Made by a program: the position numbers and the translations under genes. The notes under the pieces were generated by a model. The model was not told where the DNA came from, did not search any database, and was given only the letters and a program-made list of their open reading frames with translations. Shown here piece by piece: positions 63,081-64,000 of a stretch of 64,000 bases of DNA. Position 1 is the first letter of the stretch. Each line of letters begins with the position of its first letter. The DNA comes from Gorsachius magnificus. Lineage: Eukaryota; Chordata; Aves; Pelecaniformes; Ardeidae. The DNA is taken from the NCBI GenBank assembly GCA_034008185.1, contig CM067089.1:23036213-23100212 (forward strand). Direction: 5' to 3'.

Positions 63081-64000
63081 ATCAGGAGGTAAATTCAGCT
63101 GCTTGAGCAAGATAGAAACTAAGTTCTGGCTTATTTCAGAGATTCCACCTCTGTAATTCCCCCTGCAGGATATGGAATGGCTACAAACAGGAACAAATTC
63201 AGTGTCTGATAACAGCATTAGATTAGAAAACATTACTGACTGCATATCCCCACGCACAGAGTAGTGTTATAGCTGTGCCTTTTTTTTTAAGTATAGTGAC
63301 CTTGTCTAGCCATCACTTGAAATTTCTCCTTAAGCTTTTGAATCCTCAGTTGTGCCTTCATCAGAGCAGTAAGAGGTTTTCAGTTGCTTTGCACTTTTTT
63401 TTTTTAAATTAAACTAGTCACCATGGTCAGCTTAGAAGCTTTACCCAAAGTGTAGTTTAACACAATTACACATGGTTTGTCAGGTCCTAATAACTCAGCA
63501 AAGGCAAAATGGTTAAGACAATTTTCTTCTTGAGAGATAATCCTGGGGTACATGGTGATTATCATTGTTTACTAGGCAAAAGGAACCCAATCATCTAAGG
63601 TGGTTTGTATTTAGGATTTTACTCTTGAATCATTTGTCAATGTTTCAGATGCTCAGAAACACATTTAACAAGCAAAGGAACAAAACCAAAAAAGTTTTCA
63701 TCTATTGCATTGTGCGAATTCTACAAGACAGCAGTGGAACATTCACGTCAATAGTGCTGACTGAACATCTTTTGCAAATAAAGGGTAAAATTAAAAATGG
63801 CCATCATGTTACCCTTATCACAGATAACGATACAGTGACTGTTAGTGCTGAGCCAGTCTGAGCAGCATATGGTAGATAATGAGGCCAATCACAATGTCAC
63901 CAGCATCTCAGTGCTACCTCACATTAAAAGTTAAGGAATGAATAAGCATATTAATGTAGTCACGTATTTTTAAAATATGCATTTTAAGTGTTCCCTGAGT

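Larger units (their letters stand above)
53886..64000. other. Non-coding stretch to the window end, no gene seen
   Basis: About 10 kb without a recognisable coding exon. Identified items are a palindromic relic near 55961-56040, the duplicated hairpin at 56486-56555, a 23-bp tandem duplication at 58019-58064 and a T tract at 63066-63080. The 113-codon (59602-59943, minus) and 104-codon (55999-56313, plus) frames have no family resemblance. Confidence 0.55.

Noticed and set aside
1..64000. CRISPR arrays, operons, tRNA or rRNA genes, phage-like modules
   Set aside because: None seen on either strand. Repeat content and CpG pattern are those of a vertebrate nuclear genome.

Overview
The window looks like a piece of a bird genome. 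The strongest evidence is a set of CR1 retrotransposon copies whose 3' ends carry the short tandem ATTCTATGA-type repeat (seen as TAGAATCA on the + strand). The sequence is also AT-rich and gene-poor, has one sharply defined CpG island, few repeats, and two solo-LTR-like insertions. No bacterial or viral gene organisation is present. No intact host protein-coding gene could be recognised, so most of the 64 kb is either intergenic or lies within very large introns.

Layout. 1-6.5 kb: non-coding, with one MIR-like SINE relic. 6.5-13.4 kb: three minus-strand CR1 copies. The middle one (9095-10260) keeps the last third of the reverse-transcriptase ORF, including the FADD catalytic motif, broken by two in-frame stops. 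An old palindromic element (10819-10952) lies between the second and third copies. 13.4-30 kb: non-coding, with scattered SINE relics, homeodomain/POU-type motif clusters and a candidate solo LTR (26345-26624, TGT...ACA ends, 4-bp direct repeat, TATA box). 30.3-31.8 kb: a strong CpG island and its shoulders, the only clear promoter in the window. A perfect splice-donor consensus on the minus strand (intron beginning at 30940) suggests a first, probably untranslated exon of a gene running toward lower coordinates. A TATA-like box points the other way. 32-48 kb: non-coding, with a short plus-strand CR1 tail (33.0 kb), MIR-like SINEs (35.9 and 36.7 kb), an ancient L3/CR1-type relic (42.9 kb), and a plus-strand CR1 copy with an internal deletion (45.3-46.2 kb). 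48502-48812: the best-defined mobile element, a solo LTR with TGT...ACA ends, CCAAT, TATA and AATAAA signals and a perfect 6-bp target-site duplication. 49-64 kb: non-coding, with small tandem duplications and old relics.

How the parts relate: there is no operon or pathway here. The functional candidates are the CpG-island promoter and a few motif-dense blocks that could be enhancers. Everything else identifiable is mobile-element debris of several ages, from very old (MIR-like, L3-like and palindromic relics) to fairly young (CR1 at 9-10 kb and the solo LTR at 48.5 kb). I found no evidence for an undescribed biological system. The most interesting items are the precise LTR insertions, the deletion-derivative CR1, the orphan CpG-island promoter and a tandemly duplicated hairpin at 56.5 kb.
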